From: Leclercia sp. S52 | GTDB taxonomy: Bacteria > Pseudomonadota > Gammaproteobacteria > Enterobacterales > Enterobacteriaceae | DNA length: 64,000 nucleotides | Assembly: GCF_039727615.1 (NCBI RefSeq) | Contig: NZ_CP152474.1 | Span: 3,906,001 to 3,970,000, forward strand | Direction of reading: 5' to 3' | Translations under genes and position numbers: made by a program | The notes under the pieces: model-generated | Told to the model about the DNA's origin: nothing | Database searches by the model: none | Seen by the model: the letters and a program-made list of their open reading frames with translations, nothing else | Shown: positions 50,160 through 58,282 of the stretch, one piece after another | Numbering within the stretch: position 1 is the first letter of the stretch | Layout of the letters: each line of letters starts with the position of its first letter

Positions 50160-52311
50160 TATGCGGCTCCGCCTGGTCAACCATGCCTTTGAGAGTAACG
50201 AAATCCGGTTTGCCGCTGCCCAGCACCGGGAGCTGCTTCAGATAACGAATATCGCGCGGCACGGCCAGCTCCGGGATGCCGTGTTCACGCGCATGCTGGA
50301 GCAACTGCTCGCGCTTCAGCTCGCTGTCGGTGGTAAAGAGCACCAGCGCCTCACCTTTGCTGGCATCGGCTTTCACCGCGGTGGCGTGCATTTTGTCGGC
50401 CGATACGGTCAGCGCCAGCTGTTCCACCATCTCCAGGGACACCATTTCCCCGGCGATTTTGGCAAAGCGTTTCGCCCGGCCCTGGATCTGCACGTAGCCC
50501 TGCTCGTCAAAGCGCACAATGTCACCGGTGTCGTACCAGCCGGTCTCCACCTCGCCGTTAACGTTTTCCGCCGTTGGCGCTTCCAGTACGCCCGGGTTTT
50601 CCACCCGAAGGTAGCCATTCATCACGTTCGGCCCTTTCAGCTGCAGGCGCCCGCCCTCTTCAATGCCCGGAACGGCGAGCAGACGCGCGTCCATCCCCGG
50701 CAAGATGCGCCCGACGGTGCCGGGTTTCGCCGCCATCGGCACGTTAATGGAGACCACCGGCGCGCACTCGGTCACGCCGTAGCCTTCCAGAATGCGCAGG
50801 CCAAACTTGTCCTGCCACAGCTGGCGGGTGCTCTCCTGCAGCTTCTCCGCCCCGGCCACCACATAACGCACGCGGTGGAAATCATACGGATTGGCGAAAC
50901 GGGCGTAGTTGCCGAGGAAGGTCGAGGTGCCGAAGATCACCGTACAGTTACGGTCATAGGTCAGCTCGGGCACGATGCGATAATGCAGCGGGCTCGGGTA
51001 GAGGAACACCTCGGCACCGGTCAGCAGCGGCGTGAACAGCCCCACCGTCAGGCCAAAGGAGTGGAACAGCGGCAGCGCCGACATAAAGCGATCTTTCGCG
51101 GTGAAGTCGGCGATGGTTTTGATCTGCTCGACGTTGGCCAGCAGGCTTTTATGGCTGTGAACCACCCCTTTCGGGTTCCCCTCCGAACCGGAGGTAAAGA
51201 GGATCACGGCGGCATCTTCCGGCTGCTGTTTGACCTGCGCCAGGTGCGGCACCAGCAGGTGTGCAAAAATCCACAGCTTGTCGCCGGTGGTCACTTCCGC
51301 TTTCAGATCTTCGAGGAAGACCCAGCGCACCTGGGTGAGCTGCTCCGGCAGATGCCAGAGTTTGCCTTTATCGAGGAAAGTGCGTGAGGTGAACACGGTG
51401 TTGATCTGCGCGGCAGTGATGGCGCTGCCGAGCCCCTTCACCCCTGCGGTGTAGTTCAGCATCGCCGGGATGCGCCCGCGGGAGACGGCACCAAAGATCA
51501 CCGCGGCGCTGATCCCGGCGTTGGGCAGCATCAGGCCGATCTTTTCGCCCTGCTTACTGTATTTTTCCAGGATGCGCCCCACAAACAGGGTCTTGGTCAG
51601 CAGCTTGTGATAGCTGTCAGGGGCAAAGTTAATGTCGTCGATGCAGTTTTTCTTTGCGCCATAGCGGTACATCGCCGTCAGCAGCGACTCGTACAGGGTC
51701 TCACGCGGGCGAACCGCCATCCGGGCTTCCATCATCACCTGATGCAGCATCTCACCGGCGATTTTACGTCGATCGCGGGCGCGCGGCGCGTCGGGCATCG
51801 GCAGGGAGGTCGGCGGCAGCAGATGCAGGGTGATGCGCGGGAACAGGCGCTGTTTCACCAGCCCTTTCAGGCGGCTGAAAAAGGTCAGCTCGGCACCTTC
51901 AATACGCACCGGCACCACGGTGGCACCGGATTTCGCCGCCACAAAGCCCGCGCCGTCATAGATTTTCATCAGCGAGCCGGTGATGGAGATGCGCCCTTCC
52001 GGGAAGATCACCACCGGACGCCCCTGCTCAATCAGCCGCACCAGATGTTTGATCATCATCGGTTTGGTCGGGTCGAGCGGGACAAAATCGATCAGCTTCG
52101 TCAGCCAGCGCATGTACCACTGCTTGCTGACGGAGGTATAGACCGCAAACACCGGACGCACAGGTAAAAACAGCGCCAGCAGAATGCCATCAATAAAGGA
52201 GACGTGGTTGGGGGTAATAAGAACGCGATCGGCGTGCAATGCCTGTGTATCGCCTGTCAGACGGACGCGAAAAAGAATACGGAACAGCGTGCGGAAGAAC
52301 CCAAATAGCAT
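50152..52311 (-). CDS. aas: Bifunctional 2-acyl-GPE acyltransferase / acyl-ACP synthetase
   Basis: Inner-membrane enzyme that re-acylates 2-acyl-glycerophosphoethanolamine. The protein is 719 aa. N-terminal PlsC-type acyltransferase: [13 protein letters not shown] (HX4D motif), then [14 protein letters not shown]. From about residue 235 an AMP-forming synthetase: [54 protein letters not shown], then [20 protein letters not shown]. First in an aas-lplT operon. OmrA and OmrB lie upstream on the same strand. Confidence 0.96.
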   Translation of the reverse strand: MLFGFFRTLFRILFRVRLTGDTQALHADRVLITPNHVSFIDGILLALFLPVRPVFAVYTSVSKQWYMRWLTKLIDFVPLDPTKPMMIKHLVRLIEQGRPVVIFPEGRISITGSLMKIYDGAGFVAAKSGATVVPVRIEGAELTFFSRLKGLVKQRLFPRITLHLLPPTSLPMPDAPRARDRRKIAGEMLHQVMMEARMAVRPRETLYESLLTAMYRYGAKKNCIDDINFAPDSYHKLLTKTLFVGRILEKYSKQGEKIGLMLPNAGISAAVIFGAVSRGRIPAMLNYTAGVKGLGSAITAAQINTVFTSRTFLDKGKLWHLPEQLTQVRWVFLEDLKAEVTTGDKLWIFAHLLVPHLAQVKQQPEDAAVILFTSGSEGNPKGVVHSHKSLLANVEQIKTIADFTAKDRFMSALPLFHSFGLTVGLFTPLLTGAEVFLYPSPLHYRIVPELTYDRNCTVIFGTSTFLGNYARFANPYDFHRVRYVVAGAEKLQESTRQLWQDKFGLRILEGYGVTECAPVVSINVPMAAKPGTVGRILPGMDARLLAVPGIEEGGRLQLKGPNVMNGYLRVENPGVLEAPTAENVNGEVETGWYDTGDIVRFDEQGYVQIQGRAKRFAKIAGEMVSLEMVEQLALTVSADKMHATAVKADASKGEALVLFTTDSELKREQLLQHAREHGIPELAVPRDIRYLKQLPVLGSGKPDFVTLKGMVDQAEPHNE

Positions 52312-52403
52312 TTCAACTCCCTTTGCCTTTCAATTAGCCGGGTTATGGTAAATTGTGGCAGATTACACGAGAAGTGCAGCAGGAGCGACAGCCGGATAAA
52401 GAC

Positions 52404-52491
52404 AAAAAAAAACCTGCGCATCTGCGCAGGCTGGTGCAAGAGATGAGTACGCAGTACGTACTAAGAATTCTCACCAATCAATACCTCTGGG
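52404..52491 (-). ncRNA. omrA: OmrA small regulatory RNA
   Basis: About 88 nt. The 5' seed CCCAGAGGTATTGATTGGTG is the signature of OmrA/OmrB; the 3' end CCTGCGCA-GAT-TGCGCAGG type terminator with nine T matches E. coli OmrA. Hfq-dependent, OmpR-activated repressor of outer-membrane protein genes by family. The central part, with a TACGTACTGCGTA palindrome, differs from E. coli. Confidence 0.92.
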
Positions 52492-52606
52492 ATCTTGATT
52501 GTGGATCCAGGCCATCAACTTCACCAGCGTAAAAAAGCAAGCGAATGAGCCGAAGTGCAACCAGGTGTGAATTTTATCGGCGGCTGTTACATATTGAACA
52601 ACAAGC

Positions 52607-52689
52607 AAAAAAAACCTGCGTAAGAACGCAGGCTGGTGTAAAGCGTGGCAGTTAACCGCGGGTTAACTTCACCTATCAATACCTCTGGG
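52607..52689 (-). ncRNA. omrB: OmrB small regulatory RNA
   Basis: About 83 nt, tandem to OmrA with 115 nt between. 5' seed CCCAGAGGTATTGATAGGTG; terminator CCTGCGT/ACGCAGG with eight T. The centre GTTAACCCGCGGTTAAC is a near-perfect palindrome not shared with OmrA, so target choice outside the seed probably differs. Confidence 0.9.
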
Positions 52690-52798
52690 ATCTCAAATGT
52701 AGCAACGGCGACCAAATCCTCGCCAGCGGACAATCGCAACAGCCTGAGGCAAAGTGTAACCAAAGATTCAAATTCACCCGCGTCTGTCACGCTTCGCT

Positions 52799-52813
52799 GT
52801 GTAACGATTACAC
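52799..52813. promoter_or_regulatory. GalR/GalS-like operator, one base short
   Basis: GTGTAACGATTACAC is a perfect palindrome but 15 rather than 16 bp against the Gal operator GTGNAANCGNTTNCAC. It lies 120 bp before galR and may also serve the omrB promoter region. Confidence 0.45.
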
Positions 52814-52899
52814 GATTTCAACCGCTGTGTCTCATGTTTGTGAATTGCCTCACCGCCCTGCGCTTGAATACGCCTGACTTTTCCGCAACACTATTTAGT

Positions 52900-52915
52900 G
52901 TGTAAACGCTTACCC
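52900..52915 (+). promoter_or_regulatory. GalR operator upstream of galR (autoregulation)
   Basis: GTGTAAACGCTTACCC matches the 16-bp Gal operator except in the last arm (CCC for CAC). It ends 17 bp before the galR ATG, well placed for autorepression. Confidence 0.65.
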
Positions 52916-52932
52916 CAATAAGAAGGTAGAGA

Positions 52933-53949
52933 ATGGCGACAATTAAGGATGTGGCCCGAATGGCGGGTGTTTCTGTTGCCACGGTTTCACGCGTTATCAA
53001 CAACTCCCCCAAAGCCAGCGAAACCTCCCGCCAGGCGGTTCTGACGGCCATGGAGTCGCTCAACTATCACCCCAACGCCAACGCCCGGGCGCTGGCTCAG
53101 CAGTCCACCGACACCGTCGGGCTGGTAGTGGGCGATGTGTCGGATCCCTTTTTCGGCGCGATGGTGAAAGCCGTCGAGCAGGTCGCCTACCATACCGGCA
53201 ACTTTCTGCTGATTGGCAATGGCTACCACAACGAACAAAAAGAGCGGCAGGCGATTGAGCAGCTGATCCGCCACCGCTGCGCGGCGCTGGTGGTGCATGC
53301 CAAAAAGCTGTCGGATGACGAGTTAGTGCATCTGATGAAGCAGATCCCCGGCATGGTGATTGTGAACCGCATTATCCCTGGCTATGAACAACGCTGCGTG
53401 GCGCTGGACGATCGCTACGGCGCATGGCTTGCCACCCGCCACCTGATCCAGCAGGGGCATACCCGCATCGGCTATCTCTGCTCAAATCACGCCATTTCTG
53501 ACGCCGAAGATCGGCTGCAGGGCTACTACGATGCGCTGCGCGAGAACGACCTGCCCTGCAACGATCGTCTGGTCACTTACGGTGAACCCGATGAGCGCGG
53601 CGGCGAGCAGGCGATGACGGAGCTGCTGGGACGGGGGCGTAACTTTACGGCGATCGCCTGTTACAACGACTCAATGGCCGCCGGGGCAATGGGAGTGCTG
53701 AACGATAACGGGATTGACGTGCCGGGGGATATTTCGCTGATCGGCTTCGATGACATTCTGATCTCCCGCTATGTCCGGCCGCGGCTGACCACGGTGCGCT
53801 ACCCGATCGTCACCATGGCGACCCAGGCGGCGGAGCTGGCGCTATCCCTGGCGGATAAACGTCAGCCGCCGGAGATCACCCATGTGTTCAGCCCGACGCT
53901 GGTGCGCCGTCACTCGGTCACGCCACCGGCAGAGTCTGCCAGCGAATAG
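52933..53949 (+). CDS. galR: Galactose operon repressor GalR
   Basis: LacI-family repressor of galactose genes (338 aa, E. coli 343). HTH ATIKDVARMAGVSVATVSRV, hinge NANARALAQQSTDTVGLVVG, then a periplasmic-binding-like core ending PGDISLIGFDDILISRYVRP. Position after omrAB and the operator at 52900 support GalR over the paralogue GalS. Its last 40 bp overlap the convergent acetyltransferase gene. In E. coli galR is directly followed by lysA; here five extra genes intervene. Confidence 0.92.
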   Translation: MATIKDVARMAGVSVATVSRVINNSPKASETSRQAVLTAMESLNYHPNANARALAQQSTDTVGLVVGDVSDPFFGAMVKAVEQVAYHTGNFLLIGNGYHNEQKERQAIEQLIRHRCAALVVHAKKLSDDELVHLMKQIPGMVIVNRIIPGYEQRCVALDDRYGAWLATRHLIQQGHTRIGYLCSNHAISDAEDRLQGYYDALRENDLPCNDRLVTYGEPDERGGEQAMTELLGRGRNFTAIACYNDSMAAGAMGVLNDNGIDVPGDISLIGFDDILISRYVRPRLTTVRYPIVTMATQAAELALSLADKRQPPEITHVFSPTLVRRHSVTPPAESASE

Positions 53950-54386
53950 CGATAGAGGTGCACGGTTTTGTCCGGGTACTCCAGACCGTCACCGATGTAG
54001 TGCCAGCCGTAGCCTTCATAGAAATCACGGCAGGCGGACCAGAGATGCAGCTCGCGATACCCGCGCTCTGCGGCATATTTCTGTACGTGCTGCTGTAATT
54101 TCCCCGCCAGCCCCTGTCCGCGCGCGGCTTCATCCACGTACAGCGCCGCCAGCCAGGGATAAAGATCCTGGCGGGCGATCAGGTCGCAGCGCCACAGCCC
54201 CACCGTGCCGAGTAGCTGTTCGCCCTCGGTGGCAATAAAGGTCAGCGGCAGCGCGCCCGGGGTTTGGCTGTGATTCACGACGCTGGCAAAAAAGTCGCGC
54301 GGCAGGCCGTCACCAAAGGCCTGCCACAGCCAGTCGATCACCTGCTCCGCATGCTGCGGGGCGGCGTACAGCGGTTGAATAATCAC
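53910..54386 (-). CDS. GNAT family N-acetyltransferase
   Basis: 158-residue single-domain acetyltransferase. The acetyl-CoA loop is ALYVDEAARGQGLAGKLQQH (RGQGLA), and LHLWSACRDFYEGYGWHYIG is the usual C-terminal substrate/CoA strand. Start is GTG at 54384-54386, overlapping the regulator's TGA (GTGA), so it is the last gene of the run PTS-GH1 then regulator-GNAT on the minus strand. Substrate unknown. Tail-to-tail overlap of 40 bp with galR. Confidence 0.85.
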   Translation of the reverse strand: MIIQPLYAAPQHAEQVIDWLWQAFGDGLPRDFFASVVNHSQTPGALPLTFIATEGEQLLGTVGLWRCDLIARQDLYPWLAALYVDEAARGQGLAGKLQQHVQKYAAERGYRELHLWSACRDFYEGYGWHYIGDGLEYPDKTVHLYRYSLADSAGGVTE

Positions 54387-55156
54387 ACCAGCTTCCCCTG
54401 AAAAATGGGCACCGACTCAAACAGATAGCCGTCAAAGTCCGGAGCATCTTCGTCGGAGAGCTCCAGCAGGCTCTTTTTCACATTCTCGAGATGCTGGAAC
54501 ATCGCCTGCCAGGCACCCATCACGTCGCGGCGGCGCAGGGCGGCGAGGATGGTCTGCCTGTCGCCCAGCCACTTCAGACGATACGCCCGGCTGGCAATAT
54601 GGGCATTAAATTGCTGCCACAGCGGGCTGCTGTCCATGTTGTGCCAGACGCTTTCGACAGTCGCCAGCAGCATCTGATTCTGGGTGGCCCCCGCCAGCAC
54701 CAGATGGAACATCTTGCTGTTGTCCTGGCTGTTGTCGTTGGCGGCAATCGCCCGCTGCTCCTGCTCGATGATGCGGCGCAGGTTGTCGATGTCCGCCCGG
54801 GTCGCCATTTTGGCGGCAAAAGCGGCGATGTTGCTTTCAAGCAGCTGGCGTGCCTGCAAAATCTCAAACGGACCAACGTCGCTTTTCAACAGACGCTCTT
54901 CCTCGTTCTCATGCTCTTCGGGAATGCGCATCACGTAGACGCCGGAGCCCTGACGGATATCCACGGTACCCTGCAGCTCCAGCATCAGCAGCGCTTCCCG
55001 CACGATGGTGCGGCTGACGCCGTAGGTTTCCGCAATATTGCGCTCCGGCGGCAGACGCGAGCCCACGGGATAGTGCCCCTGGATGATCTGGGCGCGTAAA
55101 TCCTCGCCAATCTCCTGGTACTGCTTCTTTTCCGCCGGGACGACAGCCTTATCCAC
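54383..55156 (-). CDS. GntR/FCD regulator, UxuR/ExuR-like
   Basis: 257-residue regulator. Winged HTH at about 12-80: VGSRLPPERNIAETYGVSRT, then IVREALLMLELQGTV and GSGVYV. FCD effector domain from about 95: GPFEILQARQLLESNIAAFA is very close in pattern to UxuR and ExuR (hexuronate regulators), with metal-ligand-type Asp/His positions (FHLVLAGAT; HLENVKKSLLEL). Start is GTG at 55154-55156. It lies 72 bp after the GH1 gene. TTGG-N4-CCAA palindromes upstream of the PTS gene (58048, 58142) fit the UxuR/ExuR operator type, so it probably controls the islet. Confidence 0.85.
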   Translation of the reverse strand: MDKAVVPAEKKQYQEIGEDLRAQIIQGHYPVGSRLPPERNIAETYGVSRTIVREALLMLELQGTVDIRQGSGVYVMRIPEEHENEEERLLKSDVGPFEILQARQLLESNIAAFAAKMATRADIDNLRRIIEQEQRAIAANDNSQDNSKMFHLVLAGATQNQMLLATVESVWHNMDSSPLWQQFNAHIASRAYRLKWLGDRQTILAALRRRDVMGAWQAMFQHLENVKKSLLELSDEDAPDFDGYLFESVPIFQGKLV

Positions 55157-55228
55157 GTTATCACCTGTACTCTGAGTTAATGCGGGCCATTTTGCGCACT
55201 ATGTTACCAGAAGCGTCGCGATCTGCGC

Positions 55229-56656
55229 CTACTTCCATTCGTCATCGAGGGTCAGGGTCAGGACGCGCTCATCGCGCAGTTGCCGGAACCAGCTGGCCGA
55301 TTTTTTAGGGCGTCGGGCGCGGTTATCCGCCAGATCGATCTCAATCAGCCCGTAGCGGTTCTTAAAGGCGTTCATCGGCGAGACGTTGTCGGTGAAAGCC
55401 CACAGCATATAGCCGTGGCAGTTTGCCCCCTCCTCCCGCGCCAGCAGGGTGTAATAGAGATGCTCGCTGATAAAGTTGATGCGGTAGTTGTCCTCGATAA
55501 TGCCATCGCGGTTACGGTACTGGCCTTCGTTTTCAACCCCCATCCCGCTTTCGGCCACGAACCAGTCGATGTTGCGGTAGTCGTTTTTGATGCGCATCGC
55601 CATGTCGTAAATGATGCGCGGGGCGATCTCCCAGCCGCGGGAGGGGTTCATCCGCCGCCCCGGCAGTTCAAACGGCTCGTAGTAGTACGCCGGATGGAAC
55701 GGCGTCTCGGGGTGCCAGGCCCGGGACGGGGCCTTCACCCGGTGCGGGTAATAGAGGTTGATGCCCAGCTCGTCGACGGTGTTGTCAGCAATCAGCGCCA
55801 GCTCTTCGGGGCTGTAATCCCACGGCACCTGATGTTTCTCCAGCAGGGTGAACAGTTCCTGCGGGTAGTGCCCGTGCACCAGCGGATCGAGAAACACCCG
55901 GTTGTAGAACAGGTCGTAGATCTCCGCGGCCTTCACATCGTGGGCGGCGCGTGAGCGGGGATACGTCACTTCCGGGTTGAGAATGCAGCCCACGCTGCCG
56001 CTGTAGCTCTTCTCGCGGAATAGCTTCACCACCTTCGCCGTCGCCAACACTTTGTGGTGATTCCACTGCATCCAGGTGCTGGTGTTCTGTTCATAGGGCC
56101 AGCGCAGCGCGTCGAGGTAAACCCGGGTCTGGACCACAATCGGCTCGTTGAAGCTAAACCAGCGCTTCACCACGTGATGGTAGCGGGCAAAGACTTTCTC
56201 GGCATAGCGGACGAACAGCTCCACCACATGCTTCGACGCCCAGCCGCCGTAGGTTTCCAGCAAGGTGCCCGGCAGCTCGTAGTGCTCAAGGCAGATCATC
56301 GGCTCAATGCCCTGACGGTGCATCTCGGCAAACAGGGCGTCGTAATACGCGGCGTACTCCTCATCGACGGTGGCGTTTTCATAGTCGGTGAGAAAACGCG
56401 ACCAGTTGATAGAGGTGCGGTAGTGGGTCAGCCCGGCCTGCTTCATCAGCGCCACGTCTTCGCGGAAACGGTTGATGAAATCGGTGGCGATCGCCGGACC
56501 GTAGCCGTTATGCCACACCTGGCGATCGTTTTTGTACCAGAGGTCGATCCACGAATCCTGCCCCGCTTTCTTGCCGCTCCAGCCTTCGGTCTGCCAGGCG
56601 GAGGCCGCGGCCCCGAGAATAAAATCCTCGGGGATAGTCATCTGTTTAATGCTCAT
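55229..56656 (-). CDS. Glycoside hydrolase family 1 (probable 6-phospho-beta-glucosidase)
   Basis: 475-residue GH1 enzyme. Acid/base Glu171 in SFNEPIV; nucleophile Glu369 in FVAESGMGVEN, where most GH1 enzymes have ENG, so the residue after the Glu is unusual. Aglycone side: HYRTSINWSRFL, EHYELPGTLLETYGGW. C-terminal GYMLWAFTDNVSPMNAF and NRYGLIEID are typical. Translationally coupled (ATGA) to a cellobiose-type PTS permease, so the substrate is likely a phosphorylated beta-glucoside or related disaccharide. The exact sugar cannot be read from the sequence. Confidence 0.88.
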   Translation of the reverse strand: MSIKQMTIPEDFILGAAASAWQTEGWSGKKAGQDSWIDLWYKNDRQVWHNGYGPAIATDFINRFREDVALMKQAGLTHYRTSINWSRFLTDYENATVDEEYAAYYDALFAEMHRQGIEPMICLEHYELPGTLLETYGGWASKHVVELFVRYAEKVFARYHHVVKRWFSFNEPIVVQTRVYLDALRWPYEQNTSTWMQWNHHKVLATAKVVKLFREKSYSGSVGCILNPEVTYPRSRAAHDVKAAEIYDLFYNRVFLDPLVHGHYPQELFTLLEKHQVPWDYSPEELALIADNTVDELGINLYYPHRVKAPSRAWHPETPFHPAYYYEPFELPGRRMNPSRGWEIAPRIIYDMAMRIKNDYRNIDWFVAESGMGVENEGQYRNRDGIIEDNYRINFISEHLYYTLLAREEGANCHGYMLWAFTDNVSPMNAFKNRYGLIEIDLADNRARRPKKSASWFRQLRDERVLTLTLDDEWK

Positions 56657-57990
56657 GCGTTATTCGTCGCCTCCTGGTTAGCGGCCTGCATCGCGGCCTG
56701 CTCGGCACGGCGTGAAGCGATCTTCACAAACGGCAGATAGATAAGAACGGCCGTAATGATGCAGACAAACTGGGTGACCACTGCGCCCATCGAGCCGGCG
56801 GTAGAGAGCCAGGCGTTGATCAGCGGCGGCGTGGTCCAGGGCACCATCACCACGGCTTTGCCGGCAAACCCGGTGACGGTAGCGAAGTAGCCGATGGAGC
56901 CGGTGACTAATGGGGTGATGATGAACGGGATCGCCAGAATCGGGTTGAGCATGATTGGCATACCGAAGATTACCGGCTCGTTGATGTTAAAGATCCCCGG
57001 GCCGATGGAGAGCTTGGCGATCTCCTTCATCTCTTTGCGTTTGGTGCCGATCATCACCGCGATCAGCAGGCCGATGGTCAGGCCCGAGCCGCCGATGCTC
57101 ATGTACACATCCCAGAACGGCATAGTGATGATGTTCGGGATCTCTTTCCCCTGCTCAAAGGCGCTCATGTTGACGGTGATCGCCCCCAGCAGCAGCGGCT
57201 CGCGGATCGGCTTGATCATCTGGTTACCGTGGATGCCGATCACCCAGAACAGCTGGGCGACGAACATTAGCAGCAGGATCCCCGGCAGGCTCTGCACCAC
57301 CCGCTCCAGCGGCTGTTGCACCACCTGATACACCGCATCGTAGAGGTACATGCCGGTGACCTGATGGAACACAAAGCCGAAGGTGGCGATGAGGGTGGTG
57401 GTAATGATCGCCGGGATCAGCGCCGAGAATGAGGCCGACACGTTTGGCGGCACGGTGTCCGGCATCCGGATTTTCAGCCCCGGACGGCCCTCCAGCCAGC
57501 AGTAGATCTCTACCGACAGGATGGCGATAAACATGCCAAGGAACAGGCTGCGTGTATCGGAGAACTGGCGCAGGAGCACATCTTTCACCATGTGCATTTC
57601 GCCGTCGACCATCATCTCAACGGTCGTTGGCGTGACGCAGATAAAGCAGATCACCGCCAGCAGGCCCGGGAACAGGGACTTAATGCCGTTGATACGCCCC
57701 AGCTCGATGCCGATCAGGAACACGGCCCCGATATTGAGGAAGTTCAGCGTGGCGTAGTTCAGGGCGCTGGTGATCGGCTTCAGCGTGGCGAGAAACGAGA
57801 GCGACTGAAAGCTGGCTAAGCCGTTTTTCGGATCCAACACCATGTTGGAGATCAGCACCGAGAATGCGCCCACGATGATGACCGGCATTAAGGTGATGAA
57901 GGCGGACTTTATCGCCATGATATAGCGATAACTGTTGAACTTTGTGGCGAAACTGCCCAGAGAGTTGATCAGTTTTTCCTGTAATGCCAT
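56653..57990 (-). CDS. PTS sugar transporter subunit IIC (lactose/cellobiose family)
   Basis: Membrane-embedded IIC of the Lac/CelB family (445 aa). Starts MALQEKLINSLGSFATKFNS with about 10 hydrophobic segments; conserved FWVIGIHGNQMIKP and GPGIFNINEPVIFGMPIMLNP form the substrate site. No IIA or IIB gene is nearby in this window, so it must borrow those subunits from another locus. First gene of the minus-strand islet operon, divergent from the LacI-type gene. Confidence 0.9.
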   Translation of the reverse strand: MALQEKLINSLGSFATKFNSYRYIMAIKSAFITLMPVIIVGAFSVLISNMVLDPKNGLASFQSLSFLATLKPITSALNYATLNFLNIGAVFLIGIELGRINGIKSLFPGLLAVICFICVTPTTVEMMVDGEMHMVKDVLLRQFSDTRSLFLGMFIAILSVEIYCWLEGRPGLKIRMPDTVPPNVSASFSALIPAIITTTLIATFGFVFHQVTGMYLYDAVYQVVQQPLERVVQSLPGILLLMFVAQLFWVIGIHGNQMIKPIREPLLLGAITVNMSAFEQGKEIPNIITMPFWDVYMSIGGSGLTIGLLIAVMIGTKRKEMKEIAKLSIGPGIFNINEPVIFGMPIMLNPILAIPFIITPLVTGSIGYFATVTGFAGKAVVMVPWTTPPLINAWLSTAGSMGAVVTQFVCIITAVLIYLPFVKIASRRAEQAAMQAANQEATNNA

Positions 57991-58047
57991 GGGGTAATAC
58001 CTCAGTAAAAGGGCCTTTATTGGGATAAGGTGTACAGCCGTCTTCTA

Positions 58048-58059
58048 TTGGCATACCAA
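58048..58059. promoter_or_regulatory. UxuR/ExuR-type operator, site 1
   Basis: TTGGCATACCAA differs from the palindromic core TTGGTATACCAA at one base. About 58 bp before the PTS gene start. A weaker relative, GAGGTATCCCAG, lies at 58111-58122. Confidence 0.6.
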
Positions 58060-58085
58060 AAATAGCTTCCAGTCACGATTTGTTC

Positions 58086-58101
58086 TGTGATTAAGCTCTC
58101 A
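58086..58101. promoter_or_regulatory. CRP-like site
   Basis: TGTGATTAAGCTCTCA fits TGTGA-N6-TCACA with one mismatch. Lies between the two operator-like palindromes in the divergent gap; catabolite control of a PTS-sugar operon would make sense. Confidence 0.5.
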
Positions 58102-58141
58102 ACGCGGCAAGAGGTATCCCAGAGTGTGATTTATAACCACT

Positions 58142-58153
58142 TTGGTATGCCAC
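58142..58153. promoter_or_regulatory. UxuR/ExuR-type operator, site 2
   Basis: TTGGTATGCCAC matches TTGGTATACCAA at all but two positions. Centre-to-centre distance from site 1 is 94 bp, close to nine helical turns, which would allow looping. Confidence 0.6.
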
Positions 58154-58282
58154 TTTTACCTCACCCACCACCTGTTGCCAGAAAGCGTGATCCTGATGGG
58201 GGGTTTTGCCTCTCCCGCCCGGCTTATGCCCCTGAACGTCTGTGATAAACTTGCGTGCATAACGTGGAAGCAGGAAGAGCAA

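Noticed and set aside
50035..51387. Long plus-strand open frame (450 codons) antisense to aas
   Set aside because: Shadow of GC-rich aas codons; no start signal, domain or conservation that I can see.
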